DNA of 64,000 nucleotides, taken from NCBI RefSeq assembly GCF_014645235.1, contig NZ_BMLM01000001.1:682001-746000 (forward strand), read 5' to 3'. Positions 44,326 to 52,709 of the stretch are shown piece after piece; the first letter of the stretch is position 1; each line of letters starts with the position of its first letter. The notes below the pieces were generated by a model. It saw only the letters and a list, made by a program, of their open reading frames with translations. It had not been told where the DNA came from and made no database searches. The translations under genes and the position numbers were made by a program. The DNA comes from Agrococcus terreus. GTDB lineage: Bacteria > Actinomycetota > Actinomycetes > Actinomycetales > Microbacteriaceae.

Positions 44326-46206
44326 ATGAGCCTGCGCACCGTGCGCACGGGGCTCTGGCACCTGCGCACCGGCGGTGTGCCGCAGCTGCGCCGCTGGCTG
44401 CGTCGGCGCGGCACGTCGGCCCGGAACGCCGCGATCGCGCCGGCGCCGCTGGCCCTCACGCTCGAGGAGCGGTTCCCCGTCTGGCCCGTCGCCGACCGCC
44501 CGACGCGACGGCCCGGACTGCGCGTCGGCGTCATCATGGACACCTTCTCGGCGAGCGCCTGGGGCTACGAGTTCGACGTCGTCGAGCTCACCCCCGCCGG
44601 CTGGCGCGAGGAGCTCGAGCGCACGCCGATCGACCTCCTCTTCGCGGAGTCGGCCTGGGCCGGCTCCGGCGGGGCGTGGCGGTACCAGCTCACCGGCTCG
44701 AAGGCGCCGAGCGAGCCGCTGCGCGAGCTCGTCGCCCACTGCCGCGAGCACGGCATCCCGAGCGCGTTCTGGAACAAGGAGGATCCGCCCCACTTCGACG
44801 ACTTCCTCGACACCGCGCGCATCTTCGACCTCGTCTTCACGACCGACGAGGCGCTCCTCGACCGCTACCGCGAGGCGCTGGGCCACGACCGCGTCGACGT
44901 GCTCGGCTTCGCCGCGCAGCCCGCCCTCCACCACCCGATGCGGCAGCAGGGCATGCACCAGGTGGGCGACGTGGCGTTCGGCGGCAGCTACTGGTCGCAC
45001 AAGTTCCCCGAGCGGCAGGCGCAGATGGACCTGCTGCTCGGCGCGGCCGCTGCCGTGGCGGAGCGCCGCGGCATCGGGTTCGACATCTTCTCGCGCTTCG
45101 AGAGCGACCCGAAGTACCGCTTCCCCGAGGCGTTCCAGGGCTTCGTGCGCGGCTCGCTCGACTACGACCGCATGCTCACCGCCTACCGCGGCTACAAGGC
45201 GATGCTCAACGTCAACTCCGTCGTCGACAGCCCCACGATGCTGGCGCGCCGCGTGTTCGAGGTGCTCGCGTCCGGCACGCCCGTCGTCACGACGCGCAGC
45301 CCGGCGGTCGAGCACTGGTTCCGCGACGGCGAGGTCTCGATCGTCGACTCGCACGAGGAGGCCGAGCTCGTGCTCCGCGCCCTCGTGCGCTCCCCGCAGC
45401 TGCGCGACCGCCAGGTGCACCTCGCGCAGCGCCGCATCTGGCGCGAGCACACGTTCTCGCACAGGGCCGCGCAGGTGCTCGGCGCGGCCGGCATCGCGGA
45501 TCCGGCCCCGCCGCGGCAGCCTCGAGTGAGCGCGATCGCGCCGACGATCCGGCCGCACCTCGTGCGCGGCATCGTCGAGACCGCTGCGCGCCAGGAGGGC
45601 GTCGACGTGCAGCTGGTGCTCCTCGGGCACGGCTTCGAGCCCGACGAGTCGGAGCTGCGGGCGCTGGCGCGCGAGCTCGGGCTCGCCGAGCTCGTCGTGC
45701 TCACCGCCGACCGCAGCACGTCGCTCGGCACCAATCTCAACCGCCTCGTCGCGGCGAGCGACGGCGACGTCATCGCGAAGCTCGACGACGACGACCTCTA
45801 CGGCCGCCACTACCTCGCCGACTCCTGCTTCGCGCTCGACTACTCCGGCGCCGAGCTCGTGGGCAAGGAGGCGCGGCACCTGCACCTCGCATCGTTCGAC
45901 GCGACCGTGCTGCAGAACCCGCACCGCGAGCACCGCTGGGCCGACCTGGTCGGCGGGCCGACGATGGTGGGGCCGCGCTCGACCTTCCTCGCGCATCCGT
46001 TCGAGGATCGGACGCTCGGCGAGGACACGGCCTTCCAGCGCGCGATCGTCGAGGCCGGCGGCGGCATCTACAGCGCCGACCGCTTCGGGTTCATCCAGAT
46101 GCGCGGTGCGGGCTCGGGCCACACCTGGCACACCGAGGACGAGCGGATCCTCGCCAACAGCGACGTGATCGCCTACGGCCTCGCCGAGGCGCACGTCATG
46201 GTCTGA
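44326..46206 (+). CDS. Fused CgeB-like and GT2 glycosyltransferase
   Basis: A 626-residue cytosolic protein with two catalytic modules. Residues about 65-400 form a CgeB/DUF3880-type transferase: LRVGVIMDTFSASAWGYEF, HCREHGIPSAFWNKEDPPHFDDF, VAFGGSYWSHKFPERQ, MLARRVFEVLASGTPVVTT. Residues about 402-620 form a family-2 fold, with VSAIAPTIRP, SLGTNLNRLVAASDGDVIAKLDDDDLYG (DDDD at about 485-488) and GEDTAFQRAIVEAGG. The fusion could extend and cap a glycan in one protein. AGGAAAG lies before ATG; TAGGAT at 44213 is a possible -10. Donor and acceptor unknown. Confidence 0.88.
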   Translation: MSLRTVRTGLWHLRTGGVPQLRRWLRRRGTSARNAAIAPAPLALTLEERFPVWPVADRPTRRPGLRVGVIMDTFSASAWGYEFDVVELTPAGWREELERTPIDLLFAESAWAGSGGAWRYQLTGSKAPSEPLRELVAHCREHGIPSAFWNKEDPPHFDDFLDTARIFDLVFTTDEALLDRYREALGHDRVDVLGFAAQPALHHPMRQQGMHQVGDVAFGGSYWSHKFPERQAQMDLLLGAAAAVAERRGIGFDIFSRFESDPKYRFPEAFQGFVRGSLDYDRMLTAYRGYKAMLNVNSVVDSPTMLARRVFEVLASGTPVVTTRSPAVEHWFRDGEVSIVDSHEEAELVLRALVRSPQLRDRQVHLAQRRIWREHTFSHRAAQVLGAAGIADPAPPRQPRVSAIAPTIRPHLVRGIVETAARQEGVDVQLVLLGHGFEPDESELRALARELGLAELVVLTADRSTSLGTNLNRLVAASDGDVIAKLDDDDLYGRHYLADSCFALDYSGAELVGKEARHLHLASFDATVLQNPHREHRWADLVGGPTMVGPRSTFLAHPFEDRTLGEDTAFQRAIVEAGGGIYSADRFGFIQMRGAGSGHTWHTEDERILANSDVIAYGLAEAHVMV

Positions 46207-46236
46207 GCGCTCAGGCCAGCGCCTTACGCTGACCGC

Positions 46237-46434
46237 TCAGCCGGCGAGCGCGCGGAATCGGGCGCGCACGCGCTCCGCCTGCTCGGGCGCGAGCTCCCAG
46301 CGCTGCCGGTAGAGGTGACCGGTGAATTCGCCGCCGCCGTCGTCGGGGTGGCGGAGGAAGCGGCGGATGGCGTAGCCGCCGTCGATGTGCCCGAGCTCGT
46401 AGGCGAGCTGGACGGGGTTCACGGTGGCGTCCAT
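46237..46434 (-). CDS. Small hypothetical protein, 65 residues
   Basis: A short soluble protein (MDATVNPVQLAYELGHIDGG start) rich in Arg and aromatic residues: YAIRRFLRHPDDGGGEFTGHLYRQRWELAPEQAERV. No recognised domain. The ATG lies 6 bases after TACCCT, so it has the same leaderless promoter layout as other true genes here, which supports it as real. It lies between two glycosyltransferase/DUF genes without overlap. Confidence 0.65.
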   Translation of the reverse strand: MDATVNPVQLAYELGHIDGGYAIRRFLRHPDDGGGEFTGHLYRQRWELAPEQAERVRARFRALAG

Positions 46435-46440
46435 GCGGTC

Positions 46441-46446
46441 AGGGTA
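46441..46446 (-). promoter_or_regulatory. -10 hexamer TACCCT of the small hypothetical gene
   Basis: Minus-strand TACCCT, 6-base gap, ATG at 46434. Confidence 0.5.
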
Positions 46447-46517
46447 GCCCTCCGGTCGGGCGATGTCAGATCCGGGATGTCACGGAGCGACGCGCAGCGG
46501 AGTCGGCGACGAGCTGC

Positions 46518-47291
46518 TCACTCCGCGGGGCGCAGGGTCGTCAGCCCGTGCTCCTCGCGGAGCTGGCGGAGGATCTCGCGGTAGGCGTCGGGGGAGTAGT
46601 GGAACGGCGCGAGCCCCCACCGATGCGAAGGGTCGGCGAGCACCTGGTCGTCGCGGAGGGTGACCATGCGGTGCCCCCGCCGACGCAGCAGGTCGTAGTA
46701 GCGGCGGTACAGGGCGTTCGCATCTTTCGCCCGCACGCCCATGCTCCACGGCGACGGCTTGCCCTCGGTCGTGCGCACCGCCCACGGCACCTCGAGCACG
46801 ACGAGCCGGTCGAGCAGGTCGTGCTCGCGCAGGAACTGCTCGAACGCCTCGACCCGCTGCGACCACAGCGCGAAGTGCTCGTCGGTGCCGAACGCGAGGT
46901 GCTCCGCGGCGTCGACCGCCTCGACGACCGCGTCGGCCTTGATCGTGTCGATGCTCCGCGTCACGAATGAGCTGTCGGCGAAGCGGTGCACGCCGTGACG
47001 CTCGTCGGCAAGATCCCAGATGATCGCGTCGGTCTCGGTGCCATCGGTCGCGAGTCGCTCGAGGAGCGTCCCTGCGAAGTCAGCACGGATCATGCGCGCC
47101 TGAAACTTCGATGGAACACCAAGCTCGCGAGGCAGGTGCTCGGATGCATCCGACCCGGCTGAGAGCAGCGATTGTCGTGCGATGTAACCGACGAGATCGA
47201 CACCAGCCGACTCCGCGAACTCGACCGTGTCGCGGGCGACGCAACTGCCGTAGACGAGGATCCGCGCGGGGCGGTCGTCGGGTTCTGGCAC
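46518..47291 (-). CDS. DUF6270 (SGNH-like) protein
   Basis: A 257-residue protein of the DUF6270 family. It has ARILVYGSCVARDTVEF at the start, a GSC block typical of SGNH-fold esterases/acyltransferases, and the C-terminal PFHYSPDAYREIL, which could supply the His of a triad. It is found with capsule genes in other bacteria; acyl modification of a glycan is a reasonable guess but not established. The GTG here has GGAG 4 bases upstream; a TTG at 47315 (in frame, eight codons earlier) sits 6 bases after TACCCT and is the alternative start. It diverges from the WecC-like gene. Confidence 0.8.
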   Translation of the reverse strand: MPEPDDRPARILVYGSCVARDTVEFAESAGVDLVGYIARQSLLSAGSDASEHLPRELGVPSKFQARMIRADFAGTLLERLATDGTETDAIIWDLADERHGVHRFADSSFVTRSIDTIKADAVVEAVDAAEHLAFGTDEHFALWSQRVEAFEQFLREHDLLDRLVVLEVPWAVRTTEGKPSPWSMGVRAKDANALYRRYYDLLRRRGHRMVTLRDDQVLADPSHRWGLAPFHYSPDAYREILRQLREEHGLTTLRPAE

Positions 47292-47388
47292 GGTGCTCCG
47301 GACTTTGGGTGGCAAGTCTCCAGGGTAGCGGCCGCTCTTCGAGCTTCACCGCGACGACCTGGGCGACGGCCTGATCACACGAAACCTG

Positions 47389-47394
47389 TAGGTT
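47389..47394 (+). promoter_or_regulatory. -10 hexamer TAGGTT of the WecC-like gene
   Basis: TAGGTT would start transcription near 47401, directly at a CGGGGGC-N6-GCCCCCG hairpin (47402-47421) in the leader. Confidence 0.45.
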
Positions 47395-47458
47395 CGACGT
47401 GCGGGGGCCTCAGCGCCCCCGGTGCCAGCGCTCAGGTCATGCAAGGGATTGCTCGCTT

Positions 47459-48703
47459 ATGGATCACACACAGACAGTCTGCGTCGTCGGCCTCGGCTAC
47501 ATCGGCCTCCCCACTGCTGCGATCCTCGCGTCGCACGGTCACGACGTGATCGGCGTCGACGTCAACCCGCGCCATGTCGACGAGGTCAACGAAGGCCGTG
47601 TCCCGTTCATCGAGCCGGACCTCGAGACTGTCGTTGCTGGCGCGGTCGCCCGTGGCCGGCTTCATGCGCAGGCTCACATGCCATGGGCCGACGCCTACAT
47701 CGTCGCGGTCCCGACCCCCTTCGCCGATACCTACGACGTCGACCCGAGGCACATCAAGGCCGCAGCCGAAGCTATCGCTCCGCAGCTGCGGGGTGGCGAA
47801 CTCATCATCCTGGAGTCGACGTCTCCTCCTGGCCTCACAGAGCAGATGGGTCAGTACATACTCGACGCGCGCCCCGACCTGACGCTTGAGCCCGGCGAGC
47901 ACAACACCCTGTACCTCGCGCACTGCCCGGAGCGGGTGCTGCCTGGACGCGTGATGATCGAGATCGTCGACAACGACCGCATCATCGGCGGCGTCACGGA
48001 CGAGGCGGCGATCAAGGCGCGCGATCTGTACGCGACGTTCTGCAAGGGCGAGCTGCTCATCACGGATGCCCGCACAGCCGAGATGGCGAAGCTGGTCGAG
48101 AATTCGTACCGCGACGTCAACATTGCCTTCGCGAACGAGCTCTCTATCATCAGCGATCGCCTCGGCATCGACGTGTGGGAGCTCATCGAGCTCGCCAACC
48201 ACCACCCGCGCGTGAACATCCTGCAGCCCGGTCCCGGTGTCGGCGGGCACTGCATCGCCGTCGATCCCTGGTTCATCGTCGCGGCTGCGCCGGAGGAGGC
48301 GAAGCTCGTCCGCCTCGCGCGCGAGGTCAACGACGCGAAGCCCGACTTCGTGCTCGAAAAAGTCATGTCGAAGGCGGCGAAGTTCCGCGAGCCGGTCATC
48401 GCTGCCCTTGGCATCGCGTTCAAGGCCGACATCGACGACCTTCGCGAGTCGCCCTCGAAGGCGATCGTCGAGCGGCTCGCCGGCGAGGTCGAGCACGCGA
48501 AGCTGCTCATCGCCGAGCCCAACGTCGACGCGCTACCGTCTTCGCTCGCCGACCGCCCCAACGTCGAGCTCGCTTCGGTTGAGGACGCGATCGAGCGCGC
48601 AGACATCGTGCTCGTGCTTGTGGACCACCACGAGTTCAAGACCCTCGACCGCGAGCTGCTCGCGGAGAAGATTGTGGTGGACACGAAGGGGCTCTGGCGC
48701 TGA
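47459..48703 (+). CDS. wecC: UDP-N-acetyl-D-mannosamine dehydrogenase (WecC-like)
   Basis: A 414-residue NAD-dependent nucleotide-sugar 6-dehydrogenase. Rossmann start VCVVGLGYIGLPTAAIL, catalytic Cys in GPGVGGHCIAVDPWFIV (the VDPWFIV ending is that of WecC enzymes), AHCPERVLPG and the tail ALGIAFKADIDDLRESPSKAIVERL (fragments GIAFKADIDDLRESP). Reaction: UDP-ManNAc plus 2 NAD+ to UDP-ManNAcA. It would need the 2-epimerase at 59746 for its substrate. A hairpin leader lies upstream. First gene of the polysaccharide locus on the plus strand. Confidence 0.9.
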   Translation: MDHTQTVCVVGLGYIGLPTAAILASHGHDVIGVDVNPRHVDEVNEGRVPFIEPDLETVVAGAVARGRLHAQAHMPWADAYIVAVPTPFADTYDVDPRHIKAAAEAIAPQLRGGELIILESTSPPGLTEQMGQYILDARPDLTLEPGEHNTLYLAHCPERVLPGRVMIEIVDNDRIIGGVTDEAAIKARDLYATFCKGELLITDARTAEMAKLVENSYRDVNIAFANELSIISDRLGIDVWELIELANHHPRVNILQPGPGVGGHCIAVDPWFIVAAAPEEAKLVRLAREVNDAKPDFVLEKVMSKAAKFREPVIAALGIAFKADIDDLRESPSKAIVERLAGEVEHAKLLIAEPNVDALPSSLADRPNVELASVEDAIERADIVLVLVDHHEFKTLDRELLAEKIVVDTKGLWR

Positions 48704-48775
48704 GCGCGCGCTGCTGCCGGTTCGATGAAGCAAAGCGGGGCTAGCGTGAGCACCGCAGCAGACGAAGGTCGAAGC

Positions 48776-50998
48776 ATGAAATCTCGCATCCTGTTCTTCT
48801 CGGCCGTGGCGATCGCCTTCGCGGGTGCGGCGCTCGTGATGTTGCTCAGCTGGAGCGAGCCGCTGTCGGCCCGCGCCGTTTCCGCGCTCGCGGTCGCGTC
48901 GCTGACGCTCGTGGCCCTGCTCGGGCTTGCAGCCGCTTGGGGTTTCGGCGTGCGCCGGAACGTCAACGAGCGAGCGACGAGGCTCGCCAACGTCGAGCGT
49001 CGGATGACGGCGCTGCAGGATCGGATGTTGGCGCTCGGAGCAGCCCAGATCGAGGCGGACTCGTCGACGGCTGTCAAGTCCGAGGTGCGGCAACTGAGGG
49101 GACAGGTCGAGACGCTTCGGCGGCTCGGTGATGAGCGTGTCGTCGCTCAAGCGGCGGTGTCGAGCGATCTCGCTGCTTCCGTGCTCGTGCTCGCGCGATC
49201 GCATGCTTTGCCCCTTGCCGATCTCTTATCGCCGTCGCAGGCGCTCAACTGCATCCGATCCGCCGTCACGGCACGGCGCATCCTGGATGCGATGCCGTAC
49301 GTCGATGCGTTTCCGACGGCGCTCCCAGAGCTTGACGACGCAGTTGCGAAGAAGCTGTTCGGCGGCTTGCGTCGCCTGGGCTACTTGAGCCGATCGGTCA
49401 CGGTCGCGGAAGCGATCGCCGCTCGCTCCGGTGATGCCGCCGATGAGCGTGCGGCCGCGATCTACGCGTCGGAGCTCGCTCTGTACCGTGGCGAGATCGA
49501 GCTCGACATTGAGCTGCCCCCGCTCAGGGACGACCCCCGCAGTGACGTGGTGCTCCACCTCGTCGGCAAGGCGCTGCCCGAGACCCAGTCGGGGTATACG
49601 CTGCGAACGCAGTACACCGTCGAAGCGCAAAGGCGCGCAGGTATGGAGCCCGTCGTGGTCGCGCAGGCCGGGTCAAGCGAGAGGGTGCTCGATCGCATCG
49701 AGACCTACGAGCACGGCGGTATCCCGCATTACCTACTGGCTGGGCCGCAGCGGGGCTCGGTTACTTGGGACGAGTGGCTCCGGGCGAACGTAGTTTCGCT
49801 CGCCGAGGTGGTGCGGCACGTGCGCCCGGCTGTCATCCATACGCACTCCGACTTCGTGAACGCGACGATTGCGCTGCCCGTGGCTCGGATGTACGGCATC
49901 CCCGTTGTGAACGAGACTCGTGGCTTCTGGGAGGAAAGCTGGCTCTCTCGCGTAGCTGCGGCAGAGGGCTGGGTGGACGTCGATCAGATCGCCGCCCGAT
50001 ATGGAGAGCCCGACATGCACCGGCTCCGAGTAGAGCGCGAAGCAGACACGCGCAGCCGATCCGACGCTGTCGTCACGTTGGCACGCGTGATGCAGGAGCA
50101 CATCGAGAGGACGGGCGAACGGCTCGGCATGGCCGCTCCGGCGATCAGCATCGCGCCGAACTCCGTGCGAGCCGCCGACTTCCCGGTCGTGGAGCCCGAT
50201 CACGATGTGCGGGAGACGCTCGGTCTGCCAGTCGGCGGCCTCGTGGTCGGATACGTCTCCTCCATCGTCGAGTACGAGGGCATCGACACACTCATTCGCG
50301 GCATGTTCGAGCTCGAGATCGCGATGCGCGCGGCCGGTGCGCTCGAGGCACAGGCGAGCTCCGCCGACCGGGCGAGCGCGGATGCTCTCAGCCTCCCCGA
50401 AGAGGCGCTCACCGGCCTCATCGCGCAGCTTCGACTGGTGCATCCGAGCATGCACGACGGCCAGCTGCGGGACGCCGCGGAGGCGCTGGTCGGTGCGGTG
50501 CAGCCGTTCTCCGGGACGCCGCTGCACCTGCTCATCGTGGGTGACGGCCTCGAACTCGCCAACCTCCGAGCGCTCGCGAAGGGGCTCGGTTTGAGGAGCG
50601 TGCACTTCACGGGTCGAGTCCCGCACGAGGAGGTGCTCTCCTACTACAGCCTGATCGACCTGTTCGTCGTGCCTCGCAAGCACTCAGCGGTGACGGAGCT
50701 CGTCACGCCGCTGAAGCCGTTCGAGGCGATGTCGACAGGCCGCCCGTGCGTCTTCTCGGATGTGTCGGCACTCGCCGAGATCGCCCGGGATAGCGGGTGC
50801 GTCGCGATGTTTCGCGCGGACGACCATCATGACTTGGCACTCACGGTCGCGCGGCTGCTCAGTGATCCCGAGCAGCTCGAGCAGATGGCGACGGAGGGTG
50901 CGCGCTGGGTCCGGGAGGAGCGGACCTGGGACGACAACGCTCGCCGCTACCTCGACGTGTACCGGCGGCTCGGTCTCTGGATGGCTTCCAGTGCGTAG
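48776..50998 (+). CDS. Membrane-anchored GT4 glycosyltransferase with coiled coil
   Basis: A 740-residue protein. Two N-terminal membrane helices (about 5-25 and 33-58) are followed by a coiled coil (about 62-115, NVERRMTALQDRMLALGAAQ), a linker with no clear domain, then a GT-B fold from about 255: VIHTHSDFVNATIALPVARM, ETRGFWEESWL, NSVRAADF, VGYVSSIVEYEGIDTLI, LLIVGDGLELANLR and the EX7E motif in VTELVTPLKPFEAMSTGRP. The start at MKSRILFF has GAAGG 7 bases upstream; an ATG at 48725 in frame lacks a site. It is unusual to carry both anchor and coiled coil. Donor unknown. Confidence 0.87.
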   Translation: MKSRILFFSAVAIAFAGAALVMLLSWSEPLSARAVSALAVASLTLVALLGLAAAWGFGVRRNVNERATRLANVERRMTALQDRMLALGAAQIEADSSTAVKSEVRQLRGQVETLRRLGDERVVAQAAVSSDLAASVLVLARSHALPLADLLSPSQALNCIRSAVTARRILDAMPYVDAFPTALPELDDAVAKKLFGGLRRLGYLSRSVTVAEAIAARSGDAADERAAAIYASELALYRGEIELDIELPPLRDDPRSDVVLHLVGKALPETQSGYTLRTQYTVEAQRRAGMEPVVVAQAGSSERVLDRIETYEHGGIPHYLLAGPQRGSVTWDEWLRANVVSLAEVVRHVRPAVIHTHSDFVNATIALPVARMYGIPVVNETRGFWEESWLSRVAAAEGWVDVDQIAARYGEPDMHRLRVEREADTRSRSDAVVTLARVMQEHIERTGERLGMAAPAISIAPNSVRAADFPVVEPDHDVRETLGLPVGGLVVGYVSSIVEYEGIDTLIRGMFELEIAMRAAGALEAQASSADRASADALSLPEEALTGLIAQLRLVHPSMHDGQLRDAAEALVGAVQPFSGTPLHLLIVGDGLELANLRALAKGLGLRSVHFTGRVPHEEVLSYYSLIDLFVVPRKHSAVTELVTPLKPFEAMSTGRPCVFSDVSALAEIARDSGCVAMFRADDHHDLALTVARLLSDPEQLEQMATEGARWVREERTWDDNARRYLDVYRRLGLWMASSA

Positions 50999-51121
50999 CC
51001 GACAGCTGCGCATCCTTGCGGTCGCTCGAGCGGCCGCGTCTTTCGGCGTGCGAGCCGGCAATGGCGAGCGCTGTCATCGATGCAGTGAGCGAGCGCACCG
51101 GTTCGACGTCGCGAGGCGACG

Positions 51122-52537
51122 ATGATGTCGCGCCATGTGCACGAGATCGTTCCGTCGGATCGGTTTCACCCCGAGACAGTGAAGCCGTCGGACTGGGGGA
51201 TCGATCAGGACTGCTTCGTGAGGCTCCACGAGCCGACCACGAACGTCATCCGCGTGCAGCGGTTCGCCGGCGCCGGAGAGAGCGTCTCGTGGCAACATGA
51301 CGGCAGCGACGATCGGCTCGTCCTCACGTTCCGGCGAGTGGATGCGACCCGCCGACCCGGATCCGCGATCGGCCATCCGCACGCGTGGGTGCCTCGAGGG
51401 CTGCGGGGCGCCATGCCGGCGGACATCCTCAACCCAGACGGGGCGCTGCGCGCGAGCGTCCGCCGAGACGTGACGCTGGCGCGCCTCGTGTCGCGCGCTC
51501 TGGGGTCCGGGACGCTGACCTCGCGCGGATTCGTCGGGGCTTGGGTCGACGGGGAGCCGGTCGTCGAGGTGCTCGACTTCGCGCTCGGTCGGCAGTATTA
51601 CCACTTCCGCCCGTCGGTCGATGCCCGTGAGCGGCTGGACGGCCCAGTCATCTACCTCGGAGGCACTCGAAAGGGCTGGGGGCACTTCCTCACCCAGGGC
51701 CTCGCTCGCATCTGGTTCGCCCTCGAGCATCCGGAGATCCCCGTCCTGTGGGACGGCTCGCGACTCCTCCCGTACCAGCAGGAGGTCCTCGACCTCATCG
51801 GGCTCCGAAATCCGCAGCGGTTCCTCAAGGGCCCGGTGTCGTGCGCGGAGCTCATCATCCCGTTTCCGGGCCTCTGCATCGGGGAGTTCGCGCTGCCCGA
51901 GTTCACTCGAGCCATCGGTCGCGTCGAGCCCAGCGCCCAGGTGCCCGGCAGGCGAGTATTCCTGTCCCGCTCCGCCCTGGGCGAGGCTCTCTCCGACGAC
52001 GAGGTCCGGCTCGACGAGCTGGCGGTCCGCTTCGGCTTCGAGATCTTCCGACCGGAGCAGCACACGGTGCGTGAGCAGCTCGATGCGATGTCGTCCGCGG
52101 AAGCGGTCCTCGGCATCGAGGGGTCAGCGTTCCACACCCCGCTCTTGCTGCAGGACCGAGTGCAGACACGATTTTGGGCACTCACTCGGCACCGAGGGGG
52201 CTCGGGCGTCTTCGAGCACATCCGGCGCGCGAAGGGCCTCAGGTACGAGACCCTCAACTTCTCGAGGTCGATGCAGCTGGGAGGGCATCGGTCGCCGATC
52301 GAGCTCGACGTCGAGGCGCTCGAGGCAGCGTTGCACGCGACGGACGGTCTCACCTCAAGCTTCGAGAGCGTGCGAGACCGCATCGAACGCCCATGGTCAG
52401 GGCAGACGTCCTTCGAGACCCATCTGCAGCACGCCCAGGTGCGGCCAAGCCGCTCCGTGGATGTGATCATGCGAGCGCATCTTGCTCTGCACGACAGGGA
52501 GCCGGACGTCGCCGCCCTCCTCGCGGCGGCCCTCTGA
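51122..52537 (+). CDS. GT61 (DUF563) glycosyltransferase
   Basis: A 471-residue transferase of the GT61/DUF563 group: VIYLGGTRKGWGHFLTQGLARIWFA, then PGRRVFLSRSALGEALSDDEV, FEIFRPEQHTVREQLDAMSSAEAVLGIEGSAFHTPLLL (in parts: LGIEGSAFHTP), which is the conserved end of the family, often active with xylose or GlcNAc donors in eukaryotes; bacterial donors vary. Two ATG codons in tandem (51122, 51125) start it; no strong ribosome site. The stop lies inside the left arm of a 14-bp inverted repeat (52530-52601), and the next gene starts 172 bases on. Confidence 0.85.
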   Translation: MMSRHVHEIVPSDRFHPETVKPSDWGIDQDCFVRLHEPTTNVIRVQRFAGAGESVSWQHDGSDDRLVLTFRRVDATRRPGSAIGHPHAWVPRGLRGAMPADILNPDGALRASVRRDVTLARLVSRALGSGTLTSRGFVGAWVDGEPVVEVLDFALGRQYYHFRPSVDARERLDGPVIYLGGTRKGWGHFLTQGLARIWFALEHPEIPVLWDGSRLLPYQQEVLDLIGLRNPQRFLKGPVSCAELIIPFPGLCIGEFALPEFTRAIGRVEPSAQVPGRRVFLSRSALGEALSDDEVRLDELAVRFGFEIFRPEQHTVREQLDAMSSAEAVLGIEGSAFHTPLLLQDRVQTRFWALTRHRGGSGVFEHIRRAKGLRYETLNFSRSMQLGGHRSPIELDVEALEAALHATDGLTSSFESVRDRIERPWSGQTSFETHLQHAQVRPSRSVDVIMRAHLALHDREPDVAALLAAAL

Positions 52538-52601
52538 TGGTCGAGGAAGATTCGTGCGGGCGCGCCGCAACGGTTCGGGGCGGGAGGCGACCATCAGAGG
52601 G
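52530..52601. repeat. Nested inverted repeat after the GT61 gene
   Basis: CCCTCTGATGGTCG at 52530-52543 pairs with 52588-52601 (14 bp, 44-base gap). Inside it TGCGG (52555-52559) pairs with CCGCA (52565-52569). It spans the GT61 stop. It may act as terminator, RNA-processing site or a small mobile-element remnant. Confidence 0.6.
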
Positions 52602-52631
52602 GTCGGCATGGCCGTTGCGTTCCCAAAGGGC

Positions 52632-52637
52632 TATCGT
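52632..52637 (+). promoter_or_regulatory. -10 hexamer TATCGT upstream of the WbuB-like gene
   Basis: TATCGT is the most frequent hexamer of the set in this window. Its start would be about 65 bases before ATG at 52710. Confidence 0.35.
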
Positions 52638-52709
52638 GTGCTTGACGAATTCTCGCGAAAGGACCGCTGCGTCCGGTGACCATCACGGTGCCGGCGTCCG
52701 CCCACATCG

